Of a stretch of DNA of 34,761 nt, positions 1 through 11,470 are shown piece by piece. Location: NCBI GenBank assembly GCA_030407315.1, contig JALQPE010003168.1, forward strand, positions 1 through 34,761, read 5' to 3'. Numbering within the stretch: position 1 is the stretch's first letter; each line of letters begins with the position of its first letter. The notes below the pieces were generated by a model. That model made no database searches and was not told the DNA's origin. It saw only the letters and a list, made by a program, of their open reading frames with translations. The translations under genes and the position numbers were made by a program. This DNA comes from Asparagopsis taxiformis (Eukaryota > Rhodophyta > Florideophyceae > Bonnemaisoniales > Bonnemaisoniaceae).

Positions 1-131
1 CAGACAGTGCAAATCACTGTCTCCAAGTGTGGCATTAATTTTCATTTGCCGCATAGTGATTTTTACTGTCTCAGACAGTAAAAATCACTGTCTCGCATAC
101 TGTCTGAGGCCCCCTTTTCAACACCGTAGTG
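1..131 (+). repeat. Left copy of 131-bp inverted repeat
   Basis: This stretch is the reverse complement of 15122-15253 with only a one-base insertion in the right copy. It holds six copies of the heptamer AGACAGT/ACTGTCT in both orientations, including an internal palindrome (TTTTTACTGTCT then AGACAGTAAAAA) around 59-83. The heptamers could be transposase-binding subterminal motifs, which is an inference. The repeat may extend upstream of the window. Confidence 0.9.
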
Positions 132-153
132 CTAAATTCAAGCCCCATTAGCT

Positions 154-757
154 ACAGACGGTCGCCAGACTAGTCTAAAATTTGGTATTTTTTGGGCACA
201 AAAATTACTGCAGTAAAAACTGATCTAGCCAATGCACTTTGCTAGATCAGTTTTTACTGCAGTAATTTTTGAGCCAAAAAATTACCAAATTTTTTGCCCC
301 ACTCGTAGTGACCGTATGGCTCGTACTCCGTCCTACTTTGTACCAGCGACCTTATGCCATGGGACACTCACCACCACGAGTAAGCACCACGTGGGCAGCA
401 CCTTCTATAGTTCGTGGCAATTATGTTTATCGACTATTGGTGCACAACTGTCTGGATGCATCACGATGACTAGATGTTCAAGATTGTATGAGGAGAGAAG
501 TAGACGGACATAGATGCACGTCATGGTAATACCGGTTCGGTTTTGAACAGAGCTGCAATGCGCCGTCAATGTTCGTCAACGACCATCCAGCGAAGAAGCG
601 TAGCTTTGGAATGTTAGAAACATCAGCAAAGCATGGAATGTATGAACCTGACGTAGCCTAGGGCAGGAGCGGTTGTCCAAATCTGGAACAGGTGGGCGCC
701 GATGGGTCTAAAATTTGGTAATTTTTTGGGCTTCAAAAAATTACCAAATTTTAGGAC
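154..757 (+). mobile_element. MITE family A, copy 1 (TTACCAAATTT hairpin ends)
   Basis: Both ends are foldback hairpins of the form AAATTTGGTAATTTTT...TTACCAAATTT (about 176-295 and 710-754). The interior, for example CCCCACTCGTAGTGACCGTA near 297 and GCAGGAGCGGTTGTCCAAAT near 663, reappears inverted at 4987-5367 in diverged form. The left hairpin is interrupted by a different 61-bp hairpin (205-265). No gene is seen here; the short reading frames are not supported by homology. Confidence 0.7.
205..265. repeat. Nested 61-bp hairpin inserted into the MITE A end
   Basis: Arms TTACTGCAGTAAAAACTGAT and its complement close a short loop. The unit sits exactly in the loop of the left MITE A terminal hairpin and so postdates it. 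A second 61-bp copy with several substitutions lies at 10127-10187, so this is a dispersed mini-foldback family. Confidence 0.8.
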
Positions 758-1041
758 CTGAATAGCAGCTGGAAAGAGACAAAGTAGAGGTACTGCTGAG
801 GTCGGGAGCGCTCTTAGCTCATGGATACGCACTCGTTAGTCTGGGTTTGAGAGGAAAAAATTTGTAGATCACAGAATGTCACAAGTTGTCAGTAAGCAAT
901 GGGGAAGAGTATACTGTTAGTATATAGTATACTATGCTACAGGTGAAGCAATGGAGGAACATTAAGAAAACAATAGAAACTTTAGTTGAGAGCACCTATA
1001 GGTGAAATCCTACCTACTGAACTGTTATGTAATCCTCACTA
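758..1041. other. Intergenic, no feature recognised
   Basis: This is AT-leaning sequence between MITE A copy 1 and the 3' end of the minus-strand ParB-like/2OG pseudogene. A short repeat of TATA/TACTAT-type steps lies near 909-934. I see no gene or larger repeat. Confidence 0.5.
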
Positions 1042-4000
1042 CTATCCGGTACCCTCATCGTCCGACTCAAAGTCGTGCGCGAACTCGTAAGGTTTCGGCA
1101 GACGATTGGGGTCGTCACTCTGCACCGGTGCGTAGACGAGATCATTGACTAGCTCGGAAGAATCACGTACAGCCCATGCTATGGACTCGAATGTGATGAC
1201 CGTATTGTACTCCAGTCTTAGAATTTTTGTCCTTCACGAAGTCGTAATCCTGCCATCCCGCACCAGCGTGCTCTACGTCGACCCACCAGAGTCACGAGAA
1301 CAGAAAGGGTGGAATCCAAACCAATTTTGGATGGAGATGGGGCCAGACGGCCAGGAAGGCATCACGAGGGGGTTTGAGGAAGGCATGACTCCGCGGTCGT
1401 ACCAGAATTGGGACCAACTTGCACCGTAGCTATGAAAGAATAGTCTGGGTCTGGTGCAGGGGTCCCACAATAGCGGTTGGTTCCTCGCGTGGCGGTCCTG
1501 GGTACGTGAAGTCGAGATGCGGGATCTGACGAGTACAGTTTGGAACCCGTCAGGAGATCCGAAGTCCTGTCCTCCCAAAGCGCAGCTTGGACCTTTCTTG
1601 AATCCGTTCAAAGATGAAACGGAATCCTCCAAGTGCAACATTGTCCGCTATAATTGCGAGGATGACATCCACGGAACCTTGTCATGAGCCAGCGACATGG
1701 ATTCTCCCCCTCGAGGTCTTCAATGACAGCCGAGCGGGGGGTCATGTACCGCTGGCGAGACGCGCCACCCCGGGCATCCTGGGCAGCTGAACCGGAGTTC
1801 AGAATCGTGCCCCACGCCCCTTCCACATTGTCATCGAAACTTTTGGGCAAACCCAAGAGCAGTTTCGTGGATTGCAGACCGTACACGGAAGCTCCTAGTA
1901 TGTCTTCGAGGACGATGTATCCATCGAAATCAATACTAGCCCTTGCCCGCTCCCAATAAAAAACATCCTCTCCTCGATGTACCACCAGCCGCGGAGTTGT
2001 ATCCTCCCTGATTCTCCTCCACCTCCCCACTCGTCATTATGAACCCAGAGCGGTGTTCAGGATGGAGCAGACCCGAAATTGAACGCACTAACGTAGCAGC
2101 TTGGGCAAGCGTGGTCTGCTCCGTGAGAAAGGAAGGTGGCGGTGGCTGCTCGTCCTCCATACCTGTGTACCCGAAACCCCTTGGAAGTCACCTTCGTCTT
2201 TGTAGGGGTTTCTCCGTCTTCCTTCTCACCTTCACGCTCCTTTCGCCAGATCAGGGTGGGTGTGCAGGAAGCGGAAGGGAGACAGGGGGAGAAGACGGGC
2301 TACCGAGAGCGATGATTGCTCTGCGATAGCGGCACTTCTGGTCTTGACCGAGTCATCCGAGTCGGAGGAGTAGTGGTCGGCTCTCTCCTCCTCTTTTCTC
2401 CCCGCCGCGGTGTTCCAGAGGCAGTTTTCTTGGCTGGTTCCCGGATATGGGCGCCTTCCCTCCCATCGTACTCCGCGGAGCCTCACCGGTCGCTTATCCT
2501 TTTCCTCAGCAGACTCGTAGAGGACGCGTCCTTTTCGAAAGGATTGTACGCATCACCTTCCCACGCTTCTTGTAACGTGACCCCTGCAGAGGGTCCAAGA
2601 AGGGGGTCATCCGGTTGAGAGCCATCGTAGCACTCACGGGAGCAGACGAACACCATGTCTCGCTCACCGTTGTTGAGGTACTTGATGGGGATGAGGTGAT
2701 ATACTCGAGGATAGTCGCACAGGTGTGTACTGGCTGAATGTTGCACGCTGTGTGCATTTGTGCACAGCGGCATAGCCGGGGACGCGACAGTGTGATCCAG
2801 CGAGCAGGAAAGGGGCGTGGCGTAGTTTTCATCGGGCGGAATGCGCACAGAGCGTGAAACTACTGTCCTCCCACCACCCCCCTGCGGTTGAGAAGCTTCA
2901 ACCGAGGTTTCGGGGTTCTGCTGTTTCCGTGGCGATAGCAGAGTCGGGAACAGGAGCAGACGTGTGGGGAGACGGCCATGGGGGAGCGGGGGGGGGGGGT
3001 GAGTCCGGGTTGTGAGGGGGAAGGGGGAGGGGAGGAGAGTTGGGTTTGAGAGGGGGGAGAGTTGGGCTTCGAGGGGAAGGGGCGCGGGCTGTTGAGTCCG
3101 GCTTGGCTTGGGATTCAGGAGGAGAACTGTCCATCGGATTGATTTCGTCCTCAGGAAGGGTTGTGAGGGAAGGGGAACGGGGAGAGGTTCCATGATATTC
3201 TCCCCGAATTGGGTCGGAGAGCGAGCCTGCCGAGTCACTTGTGATGGTGACTTCGAGGAGTGGCTGATGCCACAGGGGCAGGAGCAGGAACGCTTCTGTC
3301 GCTTTCTCGCTCTCCTTCCCCACATCTTTTGCGCCTTGACTGGCCGCAGTGGCAAGCACTGCATCGCCAGATGCTCCGGTAGGAGGGGGCGGAGTCTCAC
3401 GATCCGGTGCAATGTTGAAACGTTGCAGGATGACGGTTCGGAAATCTTCTCGGCGACGCTCGTGGTTCTTCTCCTGTTTCGGCACAGGTTCTTCTTCATA
3501 TTGAACCATGCGCTTGAACACGGATTTCCAGGTCGGGATCATGTCCGTTCCATCCGGGTTCGAGGTCCTCCAGGTCTGCCAGCTCGTCCGTAGTCATCCC
3601 AACCTTGGGTGCGACTTCACGGATTACCAGGTAGAAATCTCGAGAGTATTGAGATACACCTGAGCTGGAGACCTGGGATGCGACCAAAGGACTGGAGCAA
3701 TTTCACAGAGCGGTAGTGAATGCACCTAACCATCAGCTCACTGGCACGGTCCTCAGCCTTTGTGAACGCGGTGTCCTTCAGCACTAGAAGGCTGATTCCA
3801 CCTCATTTTCCTTCCTACTAGAGGCCATCTTGTACGCCTCGTACGTGCCGTGGTGAACGTCTCATGTTCAGAGCCACATTGACGATAGACGTCCCGTACT
3901 CTTCCTGAGTATGCCACTGAAGTGACGCTGGAAGAACCAGTTGCCAGCTGCGAAGCTGTCATACTGGAGAGTTTCCTTTCCCCTTCCATTCGCGTACTTC

Positions 4001-4536
4001 AAGTTTCAGTTTGTATATGCTGATGATAGCATGAATACGGTCGCGGATGGTGGTCGGTAAAACCGTGTGCACCAGTTCGTTCAGCCGCTGACTCAGGTAG
4101 AGCACGTCTTCCATCGTCATGGCTTGTCCATCTGGCCTGAACGTCCCTGAACAGGAACGCTGTCCACAATAGAAGCCAGACGTTCAACTCCTTCCGCTTT
4201 GGCTCGGACAAGAGCGCCACGACGATGGAGACCATCCGCGATGTAGAAGCGTGTTTCGTCGGACTCGGGGGCTAGACCAACGACAGTCACGGAGCCCCGG
4301 AAGAGGTCTGAAAGCCTTCAAGAACCATCTTCTGAACAACACATCTACATGCGACTCATCAACCTCGCGCGATGTTTTCTTCCGTGACATGAATGTCCGC
4401 AATCGGAAGTGTCATCTGCCGGAACTCGTAGTTCGCAAGCGTGCTGCCAGCCCGGGGCATCGCGGGGGACTGTCAGCTCCCGAGCTGGAGCGCGGGAAGA
4501 TGCAGCTGCGAGACGAGAGCGTTGACGATTAAACAT
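1042..4536 (-). pseudogene. Decayed ParB-like + 2OG-oxygenase-like protein (paralogue 3)
   Basis: Reading the minus strand and switching frames reveals a third member of the family at 22579-25839 and 27253-30895. Near the 5' end a ParB-like segment is readable (FYIADGLHRRGA, about 4220-4245), matching the DGSHR motif of the paralogues. A proline/serine-rich linker follows (about 2900-3130), as in paralogue 2. The C-terminal part shows FDGYIVLEDIL (about 1900-1950), then in one frame an HLD triad (about 1520), an IPPFLFS strand (about 1300), DVEHAGAGW (about 1265) and HHIRVHS (about 1180). These align with HTD, IPPYSLLV, DVYHGGMGF and HPIRSHLS of the intact copy. That C-terminal frame holds at least three internal stops, and several frameshifts lie upstream. 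A stretch near 2490-2800 (CDYPRVYHLIPIKYL...) has no counterpart I recognise. The 3' end is placed at the last stop of an acidic tail; 1163 is an alternative. It probably makes no functional protein. Confidence 0.75.
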
Positions 4537-4986
4537 GTTTGTGGGTGGGATAAACAAGCTCTTGAACTCTGAACGGTGTATAGAGGTGAAGTGGGCACGA
4601 AAAGGGCAGGGAGTGAAGAGAAGAGAGGGCACAGGAGAGCAAGGTTGAAGAGAGAGAGGGATGGGACACTGTCACTGTGGGGAGAAGATGGATGCAAAGC
4701 GGGGAGAAGCAGAGAGAGATGCGAAGAGCGAAGCTTGGGAAGCATGGGAGTTGGGCTGAAGCAGGGAGATGCACGATCTGAATTGCCTTTGAGGTGCTGG
4801 AGTACTACAAGGAGTAGTAGATGAGTAGCAGAGGAGAGTGACAGGAATCGTGTAGACGAACGTTTGGAAGGTTAAACTGAAGGGGTGCGAATAAATTCGC
4901 GCCCACGCGCCAAAAGACTCACCGGTTGCGTTTCAAATCAATCAGTACCAATGAACAGTCGTGAAGATAGTACAAGAAGGGGCGTG
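4537..4986. other. 5' flank of the minus-strand pseudogene, purine-rich on plus
   Basis: From about 4590 to 4760 the plus strand is strongly GA-rich, so the pseudogene's leader would be pyrimidine-rich. A pyrimidine-rich leader also precedes paralogue 2 (about 27190-27250), which fits an initiator or 5'-UTR region. Reading frames across it are low-complexity artefacts. No other element is seen. Confidence 0.4.
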
Positions 4987-5367
4987 AAATTTGGTAATTT
5001 TTTGGGCTCAAAAATTACCAAATTTTAGACTAGTCTGGCGACCGTCTGCACCCGATTTGGACAACCGCTCCTGCTCCACATTTCGTCTAGTCGTCGCATT
5101 CGATGCTTTAATGATGTATGTTTCTGAATATTCCGACGGTGTTCGTCGCAGTACTTGAGACTGTTGTGCACCAGCAGTCCAGAAACGTATTTGAAAGGAA
5201 CTATAGAAGGTGCTGCCCCAGTGGTGCTGACCGATGTGTGAGTGTTTCATGAATATGGACGGGAGCACAAGCAGGGCGGTGTACGAGCCATACGGTCACT
5301 ACGAGTGGGGCACAAAAATTTGGGTAATTTTTTGGGCTCAAAATTACCAAATTTTAGACTAGTCTGG
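4987..5367 (-). mobile_element. MITE family A, copy 2 (inverted relative to copy 1)
   Basis: The same terminal hairpins are present (about 4987-5030 and 5315-5357), each followed by AGACTAGTCTGG. The interior is a diverged reverse complement of 154-757; GTACGAGCCATACGGTCACT at 5280 and GCAGCACCTTCTATAGTT read in complement are clear anchors. Copies 1 and 2 therefore form an inverted pair around the ParB-like/2OG pseudogene. Confidence 0.75.
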
Positions 5368-5392
5368 AACTTCTCCGTGCCACTCCATGGAG

Positions 5393-5510
5393 TATAGTGT
5401 TTGCACTGAGTGCTCTGTCTGCAGTTGCGAAGCTGCAAGAACACTGTCGAGTAGTGAAGGAGAGGCATCTCCTCACTACTTGACAGTGTTTCTGCTAAGT
5501 AAACACTATA
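5393..5510. repeat. 118-bp foldback hairpin
   Basis: The outer arms are TATAGTGTTT and AAACACTATA. A strong inner stem runs from ACACTGTCGAGTAGTGA (5441) to its near-perfect complement ending at 5489, around a GGAGA/TCTCC tip. It lies between MITE A copy 2 and the transposase pseudogene and looks like a small MITE. Confidence 0.7.
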
Positions 5511-5795
5511 GGATGATTACGATTCTGGTAAAAGCTATGTCATTCTTTGAAGTTTTCAGTCTTCATGTATACCCATCAGTACTTTCACTATTTCCTGGCT
5601 TCCATGGAAATAGAGAACATGTTCTCTGCAAGGACTGTAACGGTCAGCTCTGAGATCTCCCCTTCCAATTTCGTTCTTCTACAGATTGATAGACTATAGA
5701 GATTTGTATCCTCATAATATAGAGGCGTACAGCGTTTCCTCCCTTCCAAACAGCTGTTTGCACCTAGGTGCTACCTCAATCCAGGTTATCGAGAT

Positions 5796-8700
5796 ATGGC
5801 TAGACCGAGAAAGTCTAGGAATGGCCCGAGGCTCCGTTTCAACTATGTAGCCCCTGTCCGCAATCGGACTAGACGCTCGACATCCAGAACAGTCTCAAAT
5901 CCTTTTGCCGTTCAGGAAATGGACTGCAATACACCAGAAACCCATCATCCTCGCCCGGCAACAGAGTATGGTAGCACTTCGAACCCTCCCCATGCTCCCA
6001 TAGCTACCAATTCGCAGACCCCAGATCCAGATCCAGTCCTCCCTTCCTCGTCTTCACAGGATATCTTCAGACCTGGGAGCAATTCTGTGGATACCACCCT
6101 CCCTTTGACGTACGCCAATAGTGAGCAGCAGAACAATATACTCAAGTATACTTCTGGAACAATTGTTTCCAGAAGTTCAAAAAGCTTGTATTACTCCTAG
6201 CGACGATGATATTGTACTATCCTCCGGCAGAGACCCGTCACTTCTGCTGCGACAGTTCCTAAACTGTGCCATCCCGCCTGCTTCCGACCATCATGAGAAC
6301 GTCACCGCAACAAACGACTCCGATTCGGATGACAACGACCTGTTTCTACAGGAGGAGGCAGAAGCGAAGCTCCTAATCTCTTCTCCCTTTATCATGAACA
6401 CGTCCAATCCAGACAAAGCTCGCAATTACATGACAGAATGGACAACGTTGTACGCTGTCGCCAAACTGACAGGGTCGACGAAATGCACCGCAGCAAACCT
6501 TCAGGAAGATCGCGTGTTGTTCGATTTCGCTAGACAAGGTTCCACGAACAAACACGTTCAGCGAAGTCTACCCCATTATTCGACAATTATGCGGAAGGTA
6601 AGACCGTGGCTGTTCTTCAACGCATGGTTACGTTCAGAAACCGTATACTTCCCTGTAAACGCAGAGCGTAGTGCAGCTCGTGTTGCCTCTTCTGCAATTC
6701 TACGAAGAAGCAAGTCGAACAAAACAAAGCTAGTCAATCAGCACCTGTACTTATCGTTCCACCAAGCGAATATGCACGAGCAGACATTACTGCACCACAT
6801 ATATTCGACCTTGCGTGGCGTGATAACACACAATTGGATGCTTCCGACTCGGATGACATACTAAGTTTACATGGTAACGTGTGCAAGTCGAAGCTAGAAA
6901 AATTCAGAGAGTACTCCTTAAAAAGACAAAACTACACGATGAGGCGGAGGCGGTAAAAGACGGCTTTCCCGTTTCTGCTTTCGGTGGTAGTATTGTGGAA
7001 CTGCATGTCACATCAGGGCAGCATGCCTCTTCTCTAGATCCTACTCTCAGTTCCCTTTTCCAACATGAATCACTATCTTCCAGCATGAGTCGTTCAAAGC
7101 TATCACATCTTCTTCATGGATAAACTCCGGTGCCACATTTCATAGTAGGCTTTCGGTCTCCCCGCATTCATATGGGTCCGCCTTCATCCTTCAGAAAGAG
7201 TCGTTCCGGAATATGCTCGGCCGGTGATCACCTGACAGTTTTATCACCCAGTCCTGAGTGTAACCCGACTCAAAATTGTGGTATACAGTTCTTCATTGGG
7301 CTTGTCGTCAGCTCTCCCGGACCGCCAGGCCCATCACAAAAACTGCTCTTTCTCGTCAACTCTGAAGGGCATTACAAAGTTGTCGGCGGAACTCGTGCAA
7401 TCAATAATGTCAAGTTATTGAAACCAGGCACGAGCCCAAGCCCCTTTCATCCTACACATCTCCGTGGGGTTCTCAGCTGCGGTACCACATACTACGTCTA
7501 TCCATTTCTTTTATACTGCGATGACTTCAATGAAGCCTCTGGTAAGAAAGGGAGTGCTGGAGGATGCTATATGCTCCCAATGGGTCTTCCGCTGGACTGT
7601 CGCCGGAACAGTTCTGCTGTGCGCGTTATCGGTGTCACAGTCCTGGTGTTAGTACAAACCATATCCTTCGACATATCTCTAGAGACATTATTCAAGGATG
7701 TACGTCGGGGTTTCGTGATGTCGATCCAGACGGCAATGAATGTCTAATTTTCCTGGACTTTATTGGTTTCGTATCGGATTATCCTGCCTGTTCTCATGTG
7801 CTGGATGTCATGGGGCACAACGCAGACTGCCCATGCCATTTGTGTTTCTTTGTAAGAGGGGGAAATATGGGAAGAACTCGCAGTTTGGCTACGACACCCG
7901 TTTACATTCGAGCTCTGATACACACTTTCGCACATCCAAGCGAACAGCTGCTGTTCAGTCATCGGAAAGTTCTGCAAACATCTTGAAGTATCTGGTTTGA
8001 GAACAGTGCAAAATATCACAGACACTCCATTGCATCTCATTGAAAGACTACTTCATGAAGCTAGGTCCAAAGGGCTGGTTCCAACCGGGACACCACTCGG
8101 AAAACGATGGTCTACGAATCCCTGGCCGTGCCTGCTATTCTGGACCCATACCGTTCGACGTTTGTTGGAATTGACCATCTCCTCCATGGACTGGCAAAGG
8201 ATGCTCTGGACAATGCTTTTTCAAGCTTGCCTAATGATGGTGTGAGAAAGGCTGGCCGACAGGTTCATGGTGGATGCCCTCCGTGTATTGGGCCTCGCAA
8301 ATCAGAACAGGATATATAACTTCAACGCAGGTGAAACTCATACAATGGGAATCTCGGACAGATTTGCAGTTCTCCTCGTCGCCGAACACTGCTTCAGGTC
8401 TTCTCTGAAATTCCAATCGCAGACTACAAGGTCATCCGAAGGTAGCGGTTCAAGGTCACTCCAGGCTTCTGAAGAGCAACGCCATCTGTCTCTAGAACTT
8501 GTTTCGTCTCCTGTCCTCTATATCTGCAGCTACATACTTCCTACCACGAAAAAAATCGACGGTTTCTGAGGCAGTACAGAGAGCTACAGGGAATTCTGCG
8601 CACAACAGTCTCCGTCGTCTGCAGCAGCTATCGAAAGAATATGCTACTCTAGTGGATGACCTGCTCAAGACTGTTCCTACCAGACAGCGGAGCACAGCGG

Positions 8701-9210
8701 TCTCGAAGAAACGGAAGATGCAGACAGAAGGTATAGTAACGAATGATAATGACCACATTGAGATGGAAAACAAGACTGCTGATTCCGGGCAAGGAAGATT
8801 CTTGACAATAGCCAAACTTGCACCGTCTCATTGAGGCATTTGACACACTGTTCCTCTGCTCGGACACGCTCGCCAGTAGCTGAGCTATCATTCGAAGCAA
8901 CACATCAACAAATGAAACGAGGTCTAGAGCATTCCGAGGTGCTGACAGACAGTTGGATGCTATGTTAGCGGCACTCGGAAACTATTGGAAAGGAAGCCTC
9001 CATCATGCTTTGAAAAGTTTCTCCAATTCTACTCCAGCATCTGTGGAGAGACAACGTTCTAAACGGTTTCTCCTTCGTGTTTATTCGGACGGGAGCACTG
9101 TAAATCCATGGAGAACCTCCCGGCTAGTACGCTGCATGACCTCTGTCAAGAACCCTTCCGAACATTTGAATAGGTCTTCTTTACCATTCTTCTCTTCTCC
9201 ATATTCATAT
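5796..9210 (+). pseudogene. Decayed transposase, homologous to the intact one at 17589
   Basis: The likely start is the ATG of MARPRKSRNGPRLR. Homology to the 1267-aa protein can be followed through frame changes. A YMTEWTTLYAVAKLTGS segment lies near 6430. YVYPFLLYCDDF and KGSAGGCYMLPMGLP at about 7495-7590 match YFVYRFLLYTDDF and KGSFGGCYMLPLNLP. FLDFIGFVSDYPACSH with a CHLC zinc-type pair lies at about 7750-7850. VPAILDPYRSTFVGIDHLL lies near 8130, NQNRIYNF...MGISDRFAVLL near 8300, PNLHRLIEAFDTL near 8815, and HQQMKRGL near 8905. At least six frameshifts or stops break it, for example between the frames ending at 7747 and continuing from 7564, and at 8245/8267. The 3' limit is uncertain because homology fades after about 9030. 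It is a fossil of the same transposase family, not a recent duplicate. Confidence 0.85.
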
Positions 9211-10126
9211 TAGTCGTGGACAGGAGTTTCCCTCTTCATTACCACAGCAGGATTTTTCCTGTGGGCAGAATTCGGATGCAGTCATGCTTTGTGGAAAACC
9301 TTGCAAGGGAGCACGTCTCAGTTCTGCGCACCCTGCCTTTGCAGCTTCGCCCTCTGCTGCGTCTCGGGACTTTTCAAAGCCACAAGAAATAGCTTCTGGC
9401 TGTGTAGTACAAGCTTGCTACTCAGCTTCCCCGTCTTCTAGAATTCTACAAAGACCTGTTCACCTTCTTTTTGGGGGCTGTTACCACTGTGTTTGACCTG
9501 ACTATTGATGGAAACATTGCTTCACCGGGAACGTTTGCATAGACGAATCTCACCAGGAAACCTGTCTCCACCACACGCTACTGTTTTCTTCCAGTTATCA
9601 AGCAGAAGTCCTCCCCACTACGTTTGCTCCGAACACCGATTCCGGCTCCTGGTTTCTCCCTCTCACTTCAGGGGTTCGTAAGGTTGGTCTCCTCCACAAT
9701 TGTAGCCCCGTCATTATGTTCTGTGGAGCAAGGCACTTCGAATGGAGGAATTACGCATGGAGGTCCTTCGTTTATGGATGGTGGTTCCTTCTCTATTTTT
9801 CAAGAGCAGATGGATATCCGCCAAGGACTGCATGATACTCTAGGGTCTAGTACATAAGCTTTTCAACCATATTACTTCCCGTAACAAACTTCCTCATATT
9901 TGTAGCGTTTCCGTCACATACATCCACCTTGACATTGGCCATACTTAATCCCTTGTCCCAAAAACCTGTGAGACATATGTTCTATTCTATGTAACCATCT
10001 CTAATTCCTCGTCTATACCATTCATGCTTGTTCCAGAGCTTATCCTTTCCTTGAACTGCCTCAAGCATGAACCAGCTCCTCAGGGCGGAACGTACCACAA
10101 TAAAATTAAAGTAAATTAGGTTTCTT
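9211..10126. other. Pyrimidine-rich tail region, no gene recognised
   Basis: This may hold the eroded 3' end of the transposase pseudogene, but I could not align it convincingly to the intact C-terminus. Short frames (for example 9284-9496 and 9624-9857) show no motif. No repeat is seen until the hairpin at 10127. Confidence 0.4.
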
Positions 10127-10187
10127 TTACTGCAGTAAAAACTGATCTACCAAATGCATCTTCCTAGATCACTTTTTCCTGCAGTAA
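10127..10187. repeat. Second copy of the 61-bp TTACTGCAG hairpin
   Basis: It has the same length and arms as 205-265 (TTACTGCAGTAAAAACTGAT...), with a handful of substitutions in the right arm and loop. Having two copies shows that the 61-bp hairpin is an independent mobile unit. Confidence 0.75.
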
Positions 10188-10274
10188 CTAGTCATTTTTT
10201 TTCTAATTTTTCATCATTGGCTCCTCAGCCTGCATACACGTTTCCGCTCACACGCGTGCAGCTGCACGCCAGCT

Positions 10275-10313
10275 GTAATGAATAGAACACTACCTAGTGT
10301 TCTATTTCATTAC
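10275..10313. repeat. Short palindrome and adjoining CATGACG direct repeats
   Basis: GTAATG...TAGAACACTA folds onto TAGTGTTCTA...CATTAC with a two-base loop. It is followed at once (10316-10366) by four to five direct repeats of a 15-16-base unit containing TCCATGACG/TTCATGACG. Function is unknown; it could mark the edge of a repeat element. Confidence 0.6.
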
Positions 10314-10784
10314 GTGTTCATGACGAGTCCATCTCGAGTCCATGACGTGTCCATGACGTGTTCATAGATCATCGATGATTTGTTTCTGATTTGTCAGTAC
10401 GAAAAGCGCGCGCTTTCTCACTACGCAAGTGAAATACGCGACCTCTGGGCTCACTCTGCAGCAGTATTTAAGCCTTGCGTCACGCTAAGCGCTATCGTCA
10501 TCGCCTGTCGCATGGAGCACACCACCTACGCAGGATGGGGTCGCGGTGTGCAATCGCATCCCTACGGATGTGGTTCCGCCCCGCCGCCTCCATCCTACGA
10601 TAAGGTTTTCCTGCTCATTTAGTCTTTTAGCCATTCCTCCCATTCTCTTTTTCTGCGGTTCTTCGTTGTTCTTCTGCTAACATACTTTTCTGCCTTTCCT
10701 ACTTTCTGTTTCGTCTTTCTCCAGGGCTACTGTCATTACTACGTTTTCTCACTTCTAATCGAGCTTTTGGCGTACCTTTTCCAG

Positions 10785-10990
10785 CACTAACCACTGTGTC
10801 ATCCACTTCTTTCCATCTATGTGCCAGCAGAAGTTTCTGGGTTCTCTACAATCCGCTTACTCAAGCTCTGGCTCCACTATCAACGTATGTTCTCTCGCTT
10901 CTAACATGCTTCTAGCGTTGATGAAGTTACATTCCTAGCACTAACCATTGATTCATCTATTCTTTTCCTTCCAGGTGCCAACAGAAATTT
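10785..10990 (+). repeat. Diverged tandem duplication, period about 155 bp
   Basis: AGCACTAACCACTG...TGCCAGCAGAAGTTTCTGG (about 10782-10841) recurs as AGCACTAACCATTG...TGCCAACAGAAATTTCTGG (about 10937-10992). Each copy has a pyrimidine tract before the GTGCCA segment. The second reads TTCCTTCCAG, like a splice acceptor, but no exon with coding character follows. Confidence 0.55.
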
Positions 10991-11358
10991 CTGGCTTCCC
11001 CTCATCTCTCTTTTCATGCCTATATGTATTTGTAGTTACTTTATGTAGAGCTAGTGTTTTGCCGTTTAGTATCTGCCATGGTGGCATAGTTCATAGTTCC
11101 GTAGTGCAGTGTACAGATGATCTTCATGTCGTTAAAATTTGGCGTTAGCTGCCCATTTACCTATTCCATATCCACTACACTATGTCGTAAATCTTGCGTA
11201 CCCGCTACTGGCTGCAACCTAGTCTAATTCATTGTCCCTATGCCGATTCCATTCTACCTAGATATCGTTTCAGTCAGACCTATCCGTCCTGCAGTTTCTC
11301 CGCAAAAGTGCGATGTGCCCGCCCGTTCTACCTTTCAGTTTTTACCAGAGCGCCCACC

Positions 11359-11470
11359 GGTGCAACCACTCTACCCAGTGACATGGTCCACGCCCACTCG
11401 ACGGTACAACCACTCTACCCAGTGGACATGGTCCACGCCACCCGACGGTACAACCCTACATCCAGTGGAA
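11359..11470 (+). repeat. 44-bp tandem repeat, about 2.5 copies
   Basis: The unit begins GGTGCAACCACTCTACCCAG and includes ACATGGTCCACGCC. The second copy starts near 11403, and a partial third starts near 11447. It lies in otherwise featureless pyrimidine-rich DNA. Confidence 0.75.

Noticed and set aside
1145..2618. Several plus-strand frames of 70-100 aa
   Set aside because: They are shadows of the minus-strand ParB-like/2OG pseudogene and contain no motif.
4473..4824. Short frames on both strands in the GA-rich stretch
   Set aside because: The stretch is a purine/pyrimidine-biased leader; stop-free frames follow from composition.
7744..9213. Separate small genes within 7.7-9.2 kb
   Set aside because: They are pieces of the decayed transposase in different frames, shown by alignment to the intact protein.
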